Source: a virus. Taken from it: a stretch of DNA of 42,338 nt. Both the position numbers and the translations under genes were made by a program. Positions 9,091 to 17,468 of this stretch are shown one piece after another (within the stretch, counting starts at the first letter, position 1; each line of letters opens with the position of its first letter). Location of the stretch: IMG/VR virus record IMGVR_UViG_3300042876_001176, positions 1 to 42,338 of that record; one strand, written 5' to 3'. The notes below the pieces were generated by a model. It was not told where the DNA came from. It did no database searches and saw nothing but the letters and a program-made list of their open reading frames with translations.

Positions 9091-11228
9091 CAGAGCAACC
9101 CCTTATGCTTCGCATACATATAAAAAATATCGTCTTCACTGATCGCCTGGCCGGGTTTTGCGGCGCGCCAGGCCTCGATGATCTTGGCCCGCTCATCGTC
9201 CGGAATGGGCACCTTGTCTTTCTTCAAGTCCACCAAGACGGCCGGCTTATCGCTGCTGCCCCATAGCAAGCCTTTCACGCCCACTTTGGTAAACATCTGC
9301 GCCGCGACCTTTTGAATCTCTTCAGCATTCAGCTTCTTGCCTTTTTCCTGCTCGGCATCGCCTATGCGCTGATCGAAGGCCGACCAGATTTTGCCGACCT
9401 TAGCCGCGCCTTCCTGGTCGTCATCCTTGGGCGTGGGATCGATGCCGGCTTCGCTCATATAGGTATGCAAAATGTCCTCGGCCGAGCGGGTTTCGGTATG
9501 GCTGCCGTTGGCGGCGCTTTGCTGCTCGCTAGTCAGCTGCTTAAACTCGGTATCGTTCAGCTTGTCGCGGAAGGCCATCAGGTTGGTGTTCTGCAATAGC
9601 CCGCTGTCGGTTTTCAGCTGGTAATACAATTTCCAATCGGTAGCTACCGGTTCGCCGGCCGCTATCTTCTGCCCAAAGTTCATCAGGTTATCGACCTGAT
9701 TGGGCGGCACCGCCGCGCGGACATTCACTGGCAGCGCCGAAAACTTGCCGCCGTTCTGCAGCAGCTGGCGCATGGCCTCCGCCGTGCTTTCCTCTTCGCG
9801 TTGCTTGATGGCCTTGGTTTGCTCTTCGTACTGGTTAGTCACCTCGGCCAATACCTGCTTGCGCAGATCCGGCGAGGCATTGGGGCCGATGTGTTCCAGG
9901 GCCACGGCATGGGCATCGGCCAGCGTCGGCCGTTGATATTGGCCTTCGCCGGCGGCATAGGCATTCATGTTGTGAGTGACGTAGGCTTGGGTTTCTTTCG
10001 GCAGGTAGGTCAGCCAGTTTCCGCCCTCTTTGCCAGCCTTATCGAGCGCCTCTTTGGTCGCGCCTGGCCCGGCGTTATAAGCCGCATAGGCCATGCTTAA
10101 ATCGCCCCGGAAGGTTTTCAGTTGCTGGTTGAAGTAAGCCGCGCCCAGCGCTTTGTTATATTCCGGGTCGTTTTTAAAGCGGTTTTCGTCCCACTCCACC
10201 CCGGCCAGCTTCGCCGCTTCCGGTCCGGTGGCCGGCATCACCTGAGCAATGCCGACTGCGCCTTTCGGGCTGGTGACTGGGTTTTGCGTGCCAGGCACAA
10301 AATGATTGCCGCCGGACTCGGCATTAAACAGAATATTCAGCGCCCGGTCGCCATCGGAAGTTTGCAAGCGTGGTGCAATGTTCGACATCACATTTTGCGC
10401 CATGCCAAACGATGCCCTGGCATCCTGTTCCTTGGTGATGGTCTGATAGGCCTTGAGCATATCGTTAGTGTCCATATCCGGCGCGAAATCGTGCAGGATT
10501 TTGGTGGCGCTGGCATGGTCGTTTTGCGCCAGGGCGGATTGAATCGCCCCGTTCAGCGCGTCGGACTTGTGCTTTTGCGCCTGGGATGCGCCATATTCCT
10601 CGCCGAATCCCTCCAGTTTTCCTAGATCAACACTCGCCGTGTGAATAGCGTCCAGAGACTGACGAATGAGCTCAGGATTGTTATAGTTAAGCCCGATAGT
10701 CTTTTGATTGGTGTCGATGGTGGATACGCCGACGCCGCGTTTATAAACCCGGTATTGCTCCGCTTCATGTTGCAGCAGCTGACCGCGCGTGTGCGTGATA
10801 GCCGATTGCGCATGTTCGGCAAATAGTCTCTTTTGTTCATCGTTCCCCAAGGTGTCGGCGATTTCGCCAAAGGCGTGATCCAGATCGTTGGTGACGTTGT
10901 CGGTTAACGGAATGCTGTTTTGTTGGGTAAATACATCGGCACCGCGAACGTTAAAAGCCCCGTCCTGCCCAAACAGCCTATCCTGCCGGCGCGTTTCGAA
11001 CTGGTTGATGGCGTCTTGGGCACGGGTTCGGTTGGCTTCCTGCTCTTCGCGCATTTGCAGCGTCATGGCCGCATGGCCAATATCCTGAACGGCCGATGAG
11101 GCCTGTTTCAAAAAGGCCTGTTCGGTGCCGCCCAAAAAGTTGCTGGCATCGGTGGGGATATTTTGCCGAACGCCGGGCAGCTCGCTGGGTTCGACTTGCC
11201 GTTGATACTCCGGAACGCGCATGGCCAT
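9090..11228 (-). CDS. Internal virion protein with lytic transglycosylase (SLT) domain
   Basis: A 712-aa protein whose middle (about residues 290-425) is a soluble lytic transglycosylase domain: FNAESGGNHF with the likely catalytic Glu near 304, then GIAQVMP and AYNAGPG. The flanks are long, charged and helical. In T7-like podoviruses such a protein is packed in the capsid core and locally opens peptidoglycan while DNA enters. Its start overlaps the stop of the 168-aa internal protein (TAATG), and its stop overlaps the next ATG. The gene order (small, SLT, giant) matches the T7 ejectosome order gp14, gp15, gp16, although here the SLT domain is in the middle protein. Confidence 0.87.
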   Translation of the reverse strand: MAMRVPEYQRQVEPSELPGVRQNIPTDASNFLGGTEQAFLKQASSAVQDIGHAAMTLQMREEQEANRTRAQDAINQFETRRQDRLFGQDGAFNVRGADVFTQQNSIPLTDNVTNDLDHAFGEIADTLGNDEQKRLFAEHAQSAITHTRGQLLQHEAEQYRVYKRGVGVSTIDTNQKTIGLNYNNPELIRQSLDAIHTASVDLGKLEGFGEEYGASQAQKHKSDALNGAIQSALAQNDHASATKILHDFAPDMDTNDMLKAYQTITKEQDARASFGMAQNVMSNIAPRLQTSDGDRALNILFNAESGGNHFVPGTQNPVTSPKGAVGIAQVMPATGPEAAKLAGVEWDENRFKNDPEYNKALGAAYFNQQLKTFRGDLSMAYAAYNAGPGATKEALDKAGKEGGNWLTYLPKETQAYVTHNMNAYAAGEGQYQRPTLADAHAVALEHIGPNASPDLRKQVLAEVTNQYEEQTKAIKQREEESTAEAMRQLLQNGGKFSALPVNVRAAVPPNQVDNLMNFGQKIAAGEPVATDWKLYYQLKTDSGLLQNTNLMAFRDKLNDTEFKQLTSEQQSAANGSHTETRSAEDILHTYMSEAGIDPTPKDDDQEGAAKVGKIWSAFDQRIGDAEQEKGKKLNAEEIQKVAAQMFTKVGVKGLLWGSSDKPAVLVDLKKDKVPIPDDERAKIIEAWRAAKPGQAISEDDIFYMYAKHKGLL

Positions 11229-11734
11229 TATTGAGCCGCCTTGGCGCCGGCATACATGGTCGCCGAAGATATGAGCGACGACGCGCCAGTCATCACGCCG
11301 ATTTTAGTAGGGCTGATGCTATCGGCTTTCCACTTGTCCAGATTCGACGCCGCCTTGTAATTGGCCGCTTCTACCGTATAACCCCAGGCCTTTCGGGCCG
11401 CATTCTTCTCGATCTGGTTAACGTCCTGCTCCCCCAAAAATTTGGTAGTAGCCATTAAATCGACCGCCGTGCCCGAATTGAGATCCAGGCCATTCGCCGC
11501 CAAGGCTGCCCGCTGTCGGCTTAAGGTTTGCGACTGTGCCAGCATGGCCTGCTGTGCTTGTTCCTGGCCCTGTTGCAAGGCGGCGCTACGCTGATAGCCG
11601 GCGATTTTCTCGTTGTTAGCTTGGACTTGTGCCTCATAATTAGCCTGTTTCTTTTGTGCCGAGGCTTGTTCGGAGGCGCTATAGGCGCTTAAGCCTGCGC
11701 CAATAACGGCCAGGGCTGCAAAGGCATAAGGCAT
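11228..11734 (-). CDS. Internal virion protein, gp14-like, 168 aa
   Basis: The N-terminus is a hydrophobic segment (residues about 2-18), followed by an Ala/Gln-rich helix (residues 20-80) with many Gln residues, and a second Ala/Gly-rich segment at the C-terminus. Small proteins of this make-up directly precede the SLT ejection protein in many podoviruses, where they form the outer-membrane part of the DNA channel. The ATG at 11734 is chosen over a TTG three bases upstream because AGGAG lies seven bases before it. Similarity to T7 gp14 is by position and composition, not clear sequence identity. Confidence 0.75.
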   Translation of the reverse strand: MPYAFAALAVIGAGLSAYSASEQASAQKKQANYEAQVQANNEKIAGYQRSAALQQGQEQAQQAMLAQSQTLSRQRAALAANGLDLNSGTAVDLMATTKFLGEQDVNQIEKNAARKAWGYTVEAANYKAASNLDKWKADSISPTKIGVMTGASSLISSATMYAGAKAAQ

Positions 11735-11737
11735 CAA

Positions 11738-12082
11738 TTACTCCTGTTTGATTAAAACTTCATCGATCTTGGCTTCATCATCTTCATCGGTATGATGAAT
11801 ACAAAACCAGGTGAAATCGGTGATTGAGATGATTTTATGAACGGTATCGGCTTTGATGGCGATGACCTGCGGGCCTGTGTATTCGCTGATCTCGCCATCG
11901 ATCTCCACTTGCACTGTGCCGCTGGCCAGAATGCTGTAATGCTCATAATGGTGTTTGTGGGTGCCGATCACATAACCAGCCGGCGCCGACATTTGCCGGA
12001 TGTAAACCTTGTTGCCGTCGGTTGGAAAATGGTGTTTTATCCCGAAAAACGCCGCTAAATCTACTATTGGGCTCTGGTTCAT
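11738..12082 (-). CDS. Cupin-fold metal-binding protein, 114 aa
   Basis: A single-domain cupin. Motif 1 reads GTHKHHYEHYSILASG, with likely metal ligands H42, H44 and E47 or H48, followed by a distal His (VHKII, H82). Cupins bind a metal and serve as enzymes or sugar- or ligand-binding proteins. It starts with an ATGA overlap on the oxygenase gene, so the two should be made together. Their place between the tailspike and the ejection proteins is unusual for phage core genes. Its substrate cannot be read from the sequence; a role in modifying or supporting the tailspike is inference. Confidence 0.75.
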   Translation of the reverse strand: MNQSPIVDLAAFFGIKHHFPTDGNKVYIRQMSAPAGYVIGTHKHHYEHYSILASGTVQVEIDGEISEYTGPQVIAIKADTVHKIISITDFTWFCIHHTDEDDEAKIDEVLIKQE

Positions 12083-12666
12083 CGTTGATACCGGGCCTCG
12101 AAGTGATGCGTTCTAATGCAAATCGCCAGCAAGATAATGTCCTGATCGGATTCGTTGACAACTTCGTGGGTCGTATTGTTGTAGAAATGGTAAACATCGC
12201 CGGTTCTGCCAGGCATGCTTTCGCCGTCATCGGTCCAGACGAAAGCCGAGCCGGGAGCGCCTTGAATGCAAACATTAAACTTGTCGTAAAAATCGACATG
12301 CCAACTTCGATCGATATGCGGATGGATTTTATGACCAGGCTTAACCCTGGAAATCAGAATGCCGCCCAGATGCTCACCACGAATGGCCCCCATCAGCATC
12401 CAGATCAGGGAATTGATTGATGGCAATTGGTAATAGGCGGGATACCAAACCGGAAAATGCGGGTCATTGAATCCCGAAAAATCGCCTTTTTCAACATAGG
12501 GCCGTTTATCGTTATACCGCACCCAAATGTCATCGCAATCGCGGTGCGGTGAATCGGGTTGACTGGTACGCTCCCGGTCTGCATTCCATAGCTCGGGCTG
12601 GGTGTGTAGTTCGAATGCTAGTTGTGACACATCGACATTCTGATCCAGTAAAAACATATTTTTCAC
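12079..12666 (-). CDS. Aspartyl/asparaginyl beta-hydroxylase-like 2-oxoglutarate/Fe(II) oxygenase
   Basis: A 195-aa protein with a facial-triad pattern: HPHID (H117, D119) and a distal His in NNTTHEVVN (H167), on a double-stranded beta-helix pattern (GGILISRVKPGHKIHPHID ... GDVYHFYNN). The family couples oxidation of 2-oxoglutarate to hydroxylation of Asp, Asn or other residues. A longer frame opens at 12735, but the GTG at 12666 is preferred: GGGAG lies nine bases upstream, and it forms a GTGA overlap with the tailspike stop. It is followed by the coupled cupin gene. Hydroxylation of a virion protein is a plausible but untested role. Confidence 0.8.
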   Translation of the reverse strand: MKNMFLLDQNVDVSQLAFELHTQPELWNADRERTSQPDSPHRDCDDIWVRYNDKRPYVEKGDFSGFNDPHFPVWYPAYYQLPSINSLIWMLMGAIRGEHLGGILISRVKPGHKIHPHIDRSWHVDFYDKFNVCIQGAPGSAFVWTDDGESMPGRTGDVYHFYNNTTHEVVNESDQDIILLAICIRTHHFEARYQR

Positions 12667-15600
12667 AGTTTTGATCTCCCAATCTGCGGATATTGTGGAA
12701 AAAAAGTCAAGCGGTCGCCGTCGTCGGCCTTCCATGAGCCGATGCCGGAAAAGCCGCGTCTAATCGCTTCGTTGACGGCGCGGTTTTGGGTGTCGGAAAC
12801 GCCCATCCAGGCGCTAAATCCATACGCCGACCAAGTGGCTTCGCCGTCTTCATTGCTGATCAATGCGCCACGCAGCAACCCTTGTGCCAGCGCATCCCAA
12901 AAGCTGTTGTATGAACCGGCGCCGGTATCGTCCCACACGTCGGAATAGGCATTGCAGCCCACTAATACTCGTTTCCGAAATCGGGCCGGGATGGTGGTGG
13001 CGAGATGGTGATAGACCAGATTCCAAAAGTCGGTCGGGGCATGCGGACCAGGTGCGCTGAAATCGCCCGCCTCCAAATAGGTCATGACATGCATGGCATC
13101 CACGCGCTGTACCAGGGCGGCATAGTCGCACCAACCGGTCCAGGCCGGATTATCGTAAGCCGTGCCGGTAATGGCCGGTACGGCGATATGGCAAAGTTTG
13201 CGCTGCGCGTGCAAGGCGTCGGCCACGGCAACGATAAAGGCGGTCGCTGCCGTCCGATCGCTTGGGTAGACGTTTTCGATGTCGACCACCGCACCGTCCC
13301 AGCCATTGTCGACCACAGCATTCACCGCTGCCGTGATATAGCCACTGGGGTAATTGACGACGATGGACGATAGCGCGCCGTCGAAATCCCCAATCGCAAA
13401 GCTGTAATTGGTGAGATACAGCAGGCATTTAACCCCGCGCGCCTGTAAAAACCCTTTGTCATCCGGGAAGGTTTCCAGCACCTCCAGCACCCCGGAACCG
13501 GTGGCCGTGCTCCAGGTTTCGCCGACCGCAAAGGTGCCGGTGACGTTGTGGATTTTGCAAACCAGGTTGTGCGGGTCCGCTGAAAACCAAACGATGTCGC
13601 CGGCGCCGCTGGGGCTGGTGATATGCTGGCCGGCGCTCAGTGTGCCTGTCTTGGCGCTAAAGGTCAGATAGCTAAAACCATCGTTCATCTTGCCTTTGTA
13701 CAGACCTTCCGTGCCCAGCGATCGAGTGCGCAAAAAAGCCAGGCCCTGCATGCTGGTCCCGGTCCAGGTGTCCGAGGCTTCGGTTTTCAGGTAATAAGCG
13801 CCGACCGTGGCATCGATATGGTCGACATAAAACCGTAAGAGCGCCTGCGATCCCGATGCATTGGTCGTCACAAATCGTAGCCAATAATCCCCGGCCTCGA
13901 AGCCGTACGGCGCGCTCAGGCTGATTTCCTGCCAATCCCAGGGCGTATTGGCCGGGGTAAAGCTGGCGATCAATGTCCAGGGGCCGGTGGGCGAGGTGCC
14001 GACATAGCAATCGGCGGCAATCGAATACCAGGCGCCGACCGTCGAGGCGAATTTGAATGCCAGCTTTTCGGCGGTGTGCGCGACCGGTACTTGCAACAGG
14101 AATTTACTGTCGACCTTGGTGCCGTCGGTATAAGTGCCGAATGCTACCCCGACATACAGCGTCGGATTGGCTTCGTTAAAACCGTTGGCCAACCATGCCC
14201 AGGCGGCATTAGCATTGAAATACCAGGCGTCGAAATCGACATAATTCAGGGTGCCGTAGGCATGGCGAATGGTGGCGTTGCCGCCGGCGTCGGGTTCGAT
14301 GGAGGTTTGCCATTTCACGCCGGCATGCTGCACCGGTTGCCAAAGCGCTCCGCAATAGGCCGCCAGATTATTCAGCGAGTTGGCCAATGGGCTGTCGCCA
14401 TACATCAGCAGCCGGGATTGCGCCCATTTGGTCTTGCGTATCCCCGGCTCATTCAATTCGCCTTCCACCCGGTTGGCGGTCGGCCAGGTACTTTGCCCGT
14501 CGATCAAACCCACGGCAGCCATCACGGCTTTCATGCCGGCGCTGATGTCCGAGGTGTTGGTAATTTGCGCGGGACCGATGCCGCCTTCGGCATACGCGCC
14601 GAACGGGTACACCATGCGCTTTGGTGGATTGGCCGAGCCCAACGCCACCGAGTAAGTCTTGATAAAAGCCCGGCCTATCATGTAATCGCTGGCCCAGATA
14701 TCCGAACCGTCGGCTTTCAAATAATAGGCGCCGGGAATCACGGCATGGGTCAATAGATAATCGTTGATCGCTTCCAGGGTATTGACGACGGAATCGGGAA
14801 AGCCGCCTACCCGATCGATGTAAATCCGCAGCAAAGTGGCTGTGCCGTAAGGTGTGGCGTTTTTGGTAACAAACCGCACCCAATAGGTGCCGGCGGCAAA
14901 GGTGTACGGCGTATCGAGATTGATTTCCTGCCAGGCGCGTTGGCTATAATTGGGGGCGAAATTGGCAACTAATGTCCAAGGGCCGGTTTCCGATGTGCCG
15001 ATATAACAATCCGCCGAGATTGGATACCAGGGGCCTATCTCGATCACCAATTTAAACGCCAATGTTTTGGCGGTATGGGCATTGGTGGCAAAGCGGAATT
15101 TACTGTCGACCAGCGTGCCATCGCCATACGTGCCGAATGCCACGCCTAGATACAGCATGGGATCGGCTTCGTTATAGTCGTTTTCATGCCCGGTCCAGAC
15201 AGCATTCAGATAATCGGCGATCACCTGATTGTTTTTGTTCAAATCGGTTTGGACGGCGGCATTAAATGTCGCTTCGCTGACCAATGCCCCGCTACCATCG
15301 CCCAATATCATCACCGGACGCGCCGGCCAACTGGAGCCAGGCGGATAATCGATGATGGCATTGCCACTGCTGACGCCGGGTTTTACCGAGACGCAATCCG
15401 ATGTCAGCGAATAATTACCGGTAAAGTCCGGCAGCGCGTAAATTCGCAACAGCCCAGGGCCGACATTCAGCGTTTGAAAGGTCAGGGTGTAGGTAGTACC
15501 GGCCACGATGGCAAACGGCGTGTCTAGGGTAATGGTGGCAATTTCGCGCTCTACCCATTGCGTGCGGGTGCTGTAGTTGGTCGGCGCAAATACGCCGTTG

Positions 15601-16361
15601 AACACCTCAGTCGCCCCCAGTTTAATCTTGACCTGCACATCATAGCCGGCCCCGGCCGGTACGCCGAGCGCCACCCAAAACCTCAGCAAGCTGACCGTCA
15701 TCGAGGCGGCGGCGACAAAGCTAATTGCCGTGGTGATGGCACGCGAAGAGGGTGTGACGGCGCCGGCGGTGGTCAACGTCGCCGGATCGGTGCCGAACAA
15801 CGGCAAGCCCCACGATATTTTGTCGATGTGTGAATAGTCCCAGTAATAGCGGGTATCGCCGGAATCCCGATACATGACGATGCCGTTATCCTCCCACCAT
15901 GGCCCTTGCATGATCGGTTGCGAATTGCCCGCCACATTGCCCACCGTTAAATGATGCATGTTGTAGGTGTGGCTCATCAGTTCGCACAAGCCGCTGTCCA
16001 CGTAGCTTTTCAGGGTCGCCCAGGGGATAAAGTCGGTTTCCGGCAATCTCAACCGTTGCCGGCGGCCGATGATCGCCAGTCCAAAGGCGATCTTGTGATC
16101 GATCATCCACGGCAAAATCAGTGACGTGGAATCCAGGCCGTCATCCAGGTGGATACAGGCAATCGGATAATCCGGCGACCAGGTGCCCGCCTGCCACTGC
16201 GAATATTGCTCCGGCAGTACAAAGGTATAGCCCAGTTCCAGCAGGTAAACGATATGCGCCTGAATATCGTTGGGGTGTTCGCGGTAGGTCAGTGGTACTT
16301 GGTTCTGCGGCACACAGCCGTGATAGCAGATCAGGACATTGTTCAGGCCGCGTTTAGCCAT
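12663..16361 (-). CDS. Tailspike with split NodB-type deacetylase and GH18-like glycosidase domains
   Basis: A 1232-aa protein directly after the fibre adaptor. The N-terminal part looks like a polysaccharide deacetylase (CE4/NodB): CYHG near residue 10, HLDDG near 75 (catalytic and metal Asp), SHTYNMHH near 129 (metal His pair in the spacing seen in PgaB/IcaB), and VYPFGAY only near 583. The roughly 450 residues between the last two motifs hold at least two beta-sandwich modules; a third copy of the second module lies at about 700-850. Residues about 960-1225 look like a GH18 barrel, with WDGAVVDIEN near 1020 carrying the catalytic Glu. The architecture recalls PgaB, so the receptor may be a GlcNAc polymer. 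The ATG at 16361 is preferred to a TTG at 16373; neither has a strong ribosome site. Confidence 0.85.
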   Translation of the reverse strand: MAKRGLNNVLICYHGCVPQNQVPLTYREHPNDIQAHIVYLLELGYTFVLPEQYSQWQAGTWSPDYPIACIHLDDGLDSTSLILPWMIDHKIAFGLAIIGRRQRLRLPETDFIPWATLKSYVDSGLCELMSHTYNMHHLTVGNVAGNSQPIMQGPWWEDNGIVMYRDSGDTRYYWDYSHIDKISWGLPLFGTDPATLTTAGAVTPSSRAITTAISFVAAASMTVSLLRFWVALGVPAGAGYDVQVKIKLGATEVFNGVFAPTNYSTRTQWVEREIATITLDTPFAIVAGTTYTLTFQTLNVGPGLLRIYALPDFTGNYSLTSDCVSVKPGVSSGNAIIDYPPGSSWPARPVMILGDGSGALVSEATFNAAVQTDLNKNNQVIADYLNAVWTGHENDYNEADPMLYLGVAFGTYGDGTLVDSKFRFATNAHTAKTLAFKLVIEIGPWYPISADCYIGTSETGPWTLVANFAPNYSQRAWQEINLDTPYTFAAGTYWVRFVTKNATPYGTATLLRIYIDRVGGFPDSVVNTLEAINDYLLTHAVIPGAYYLKADGSDIWASDYMIGRAFIKTYSVALGSANPPKRMVYPFGAYAEGGIGPAQITNTSDISAGMKAVMAAVGLIDGQSTWPTANRVEGELNEPGIRKTKWAQSRLLMYGDSPLANSLNNLAAYCGALWQPVQHAGVKWQTSIEPDAGGNATIRHAYGTLNYVDFDAWYFNANAAWAWLANGFNEANPTLYVGVAFGTYTDGTKVDSKFLLQVPVAHTAEKLAFKFASTVGAWYSIAADCYVGTSPTGPWTLIASFTPANTPWDWQEISLSAPYGFEAGDYWLRFVTTNASGSQALLRFYVDHIDATVGAYYLKTEASDTWTGTSMQGLAFLRTRSLGTEGLYKGKMNDGFSYLTFSAKTGTLSAGQHITSPSGAGDIVWFSADPHNLVCKIHNVTGTFAVGETWSTATGSGVLEVLETFPDDKGFLQARGVKCLLYLTNYSFAIGDFDGALSSIVVNYPSGYITAAVNAVVDNGWDGAVVDIENVYPSDRTAATAFIVAVADALHAQRKLCHIAVPAITGTAYDNPAWTGWCDYAALVQRVDAMHVMTYLEAGDFSAPGPHAPTDFWNLVYHHLATTIPARFRKRVLVGCNAYSDVWDDTGAGSYNSFWDALAQGLLRGALISNEDGEATWSAYGFSAWMGVSDTQNRAVNEAIRRGFSGIGSWKADDGDRLTFFPQYPQIGRSKL

Positions 16362-17001
16362 TGGATACCACAATCAATGAGAACTGCTTGCCAACCGCGC
16401 CGGCCTGAAAGGTTAGGTCTATGGAAGTGTAATAGGATGCGCCGCCCACCACGCTGGTATTCAGCACCCATTCCGCTTGGGTTACCGCGCCGTTGATGCA
16501 GACATACACCACCGGCTCCAGCACAAAAGTTTGATCCGGAAAGTCGATATGCACGGTTGTTCCGGTGACTGCAAAGCTTTCCGCATAACTGACACGCTGC
16601 AAGGCTTGGGTTTCCGGAGGATGCAAAATGGTATCGATAATCTGCTGGATCAGAATCACCGCCTTATCCGCGGCATCGTTCAATACCGTTGGGTAAAAAT
16701 TGCCGTGATTGGTCAGCTTCATCAGTTGGGTGTAAGGCACCCCGGATTTGATCACCAGCGTAAAGTTATAGGCGAGCGGCGAAATCAGCGTAATCGAGCC
16801 GCCTGGCGCTGTATCCTGATCAACATTCAGCGCCACCGTGTAATCGACGCCATATGTCAGCGGCAAATCGCCGGTGACTTGAGAGGCCATGACAGCAAGC
16901 GCCTGGTCAGGGCTGAATACTTTGAAGGTAAACGGAAAGGTGCTAACTAGCCCATTGCCGTAATAGGTCGACGAACGGCGAACTTCGCTATCGATAGACA
17001 T
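16354..17001 (-). CDS. Tail fibre/spike adaptor, T7 gp17 N-terminal type
   Basis: A 215-aa protein beginning SSTYYGNGLVSTFPFTFKVF, then a GVDYTV ... GGSITL ... SGVPYTQ pattern. This is the signature of the T7 gp17 N-terminal domain that docks fibres on the tail tube. The middle (NDAADKAVILIQQIIDTIL) matches the following helix. Here the adaptor ends after about 215 residues with a small beta-rich domain, and the receptor-binding enzymes are on the next gene, so it probably anchors the large tailspike. Its start overlaps the stop of the gp13-like gene (ATGA), and its end overlaps the tailspike start by eight bases. Confidence 0.85.
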   Translation of the reverse strand: MSIDSEVRRSSTYYGNGLVSTFPFTFKVFSPDQALAVMASQVTGDLPLTYGVDYTVALNVDQDTAPGGSITLISPLAYNFTLVIKSGVPYTQLMKLTNHGNFYPTVLNDAADKAVILIQQIIDTILHPPETQALQRVSYAESFAVTGTTVHIDFPDQTFVLEPVVYVCINGAVTQAEWVLNTSVVGGASYYTSIDLTFQAGAVGKQFSLIVVSNG

Positions 17002-17468
17002 CAGGCCCTCATTTCAAAGCGAAAAAGCGGAAGACCTGGTTTATATTCCACGGTTTCCATCATTTCAAAGCCCAGCACCCGCAACCAGGCAATGGTTCGG
17101 GTGTTTCTAACGTCGACCACATTGGTCAGGATCGGATACTTGGCCAACATGTTCCTAACCACTTCGCGAGTGTCCCGTGTCAGAGTCTTGCTATAGTCGT
17201 CGACCAGATCGGTACACAACAGCCACGGCGCCGCCATATTCACGGTGCGCGGCGAACAACCAAAGATGCAAGCCAGCTTGCCGTCGACATGGGCGGCACG
17301 GGTCAGCGCCAAATCCGATGCCTGCAGCGACTTGATAATCACTTCGTCCGGGGTATCGTCGCAAACGGCGGACAGCTCATCGATGTCGCATTGCCGCAGA
17401 TTTTGGGACAGGTCGAAAATGTCCTCATCGTTGGGAAACCGCAACGTGTAAATAATCGGATCAACCAC
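17001..17468 (-). CDS. T7 gp13-like GNAT-fold virion-associated protein
   Basis: A 155-aa protein with the GNAT-like pattern of the T7 gp13 (internal virion protein A) family: an N-terminal RFPNDEDIFDLSQNLRQCDIDEL segment, HVDGKLACIFGC, WLLCTDLV, and RNTRTIAWLRVLGF near the C-terminus. In podoviruses this protein helps assemble the internal core; acetyltransferase activity has not been shown for it. It lies between the tail-tube protein B and the fibre adaptor. The start is GTG 17468 or TTG 17471; a GGAGGT ribosome site serves either. It overlaps the preceding gene by a few bases. Confidence 0.75.
   Translation of the reverse strand: MVDPIIYTLRFPNDEDIFDLSQNLRQCDIDELSAVCDDTPDEVIIKSLQASDLALTRAAHVDGKLACIFGCSPRTVNMAAPWLLCTDLVDDYSKTLTRDTREVVRNMLAKYPILTNVVDVRNTRTIAWLRVLGFEMMETVEYKPGLPLFRFEMRA

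Noticed and set aside
14076-14756. Plus-strand frame of 226 codons opposite the tailspike
   Set aside because: Shadow of the tailspike gene; no recognisable motif.
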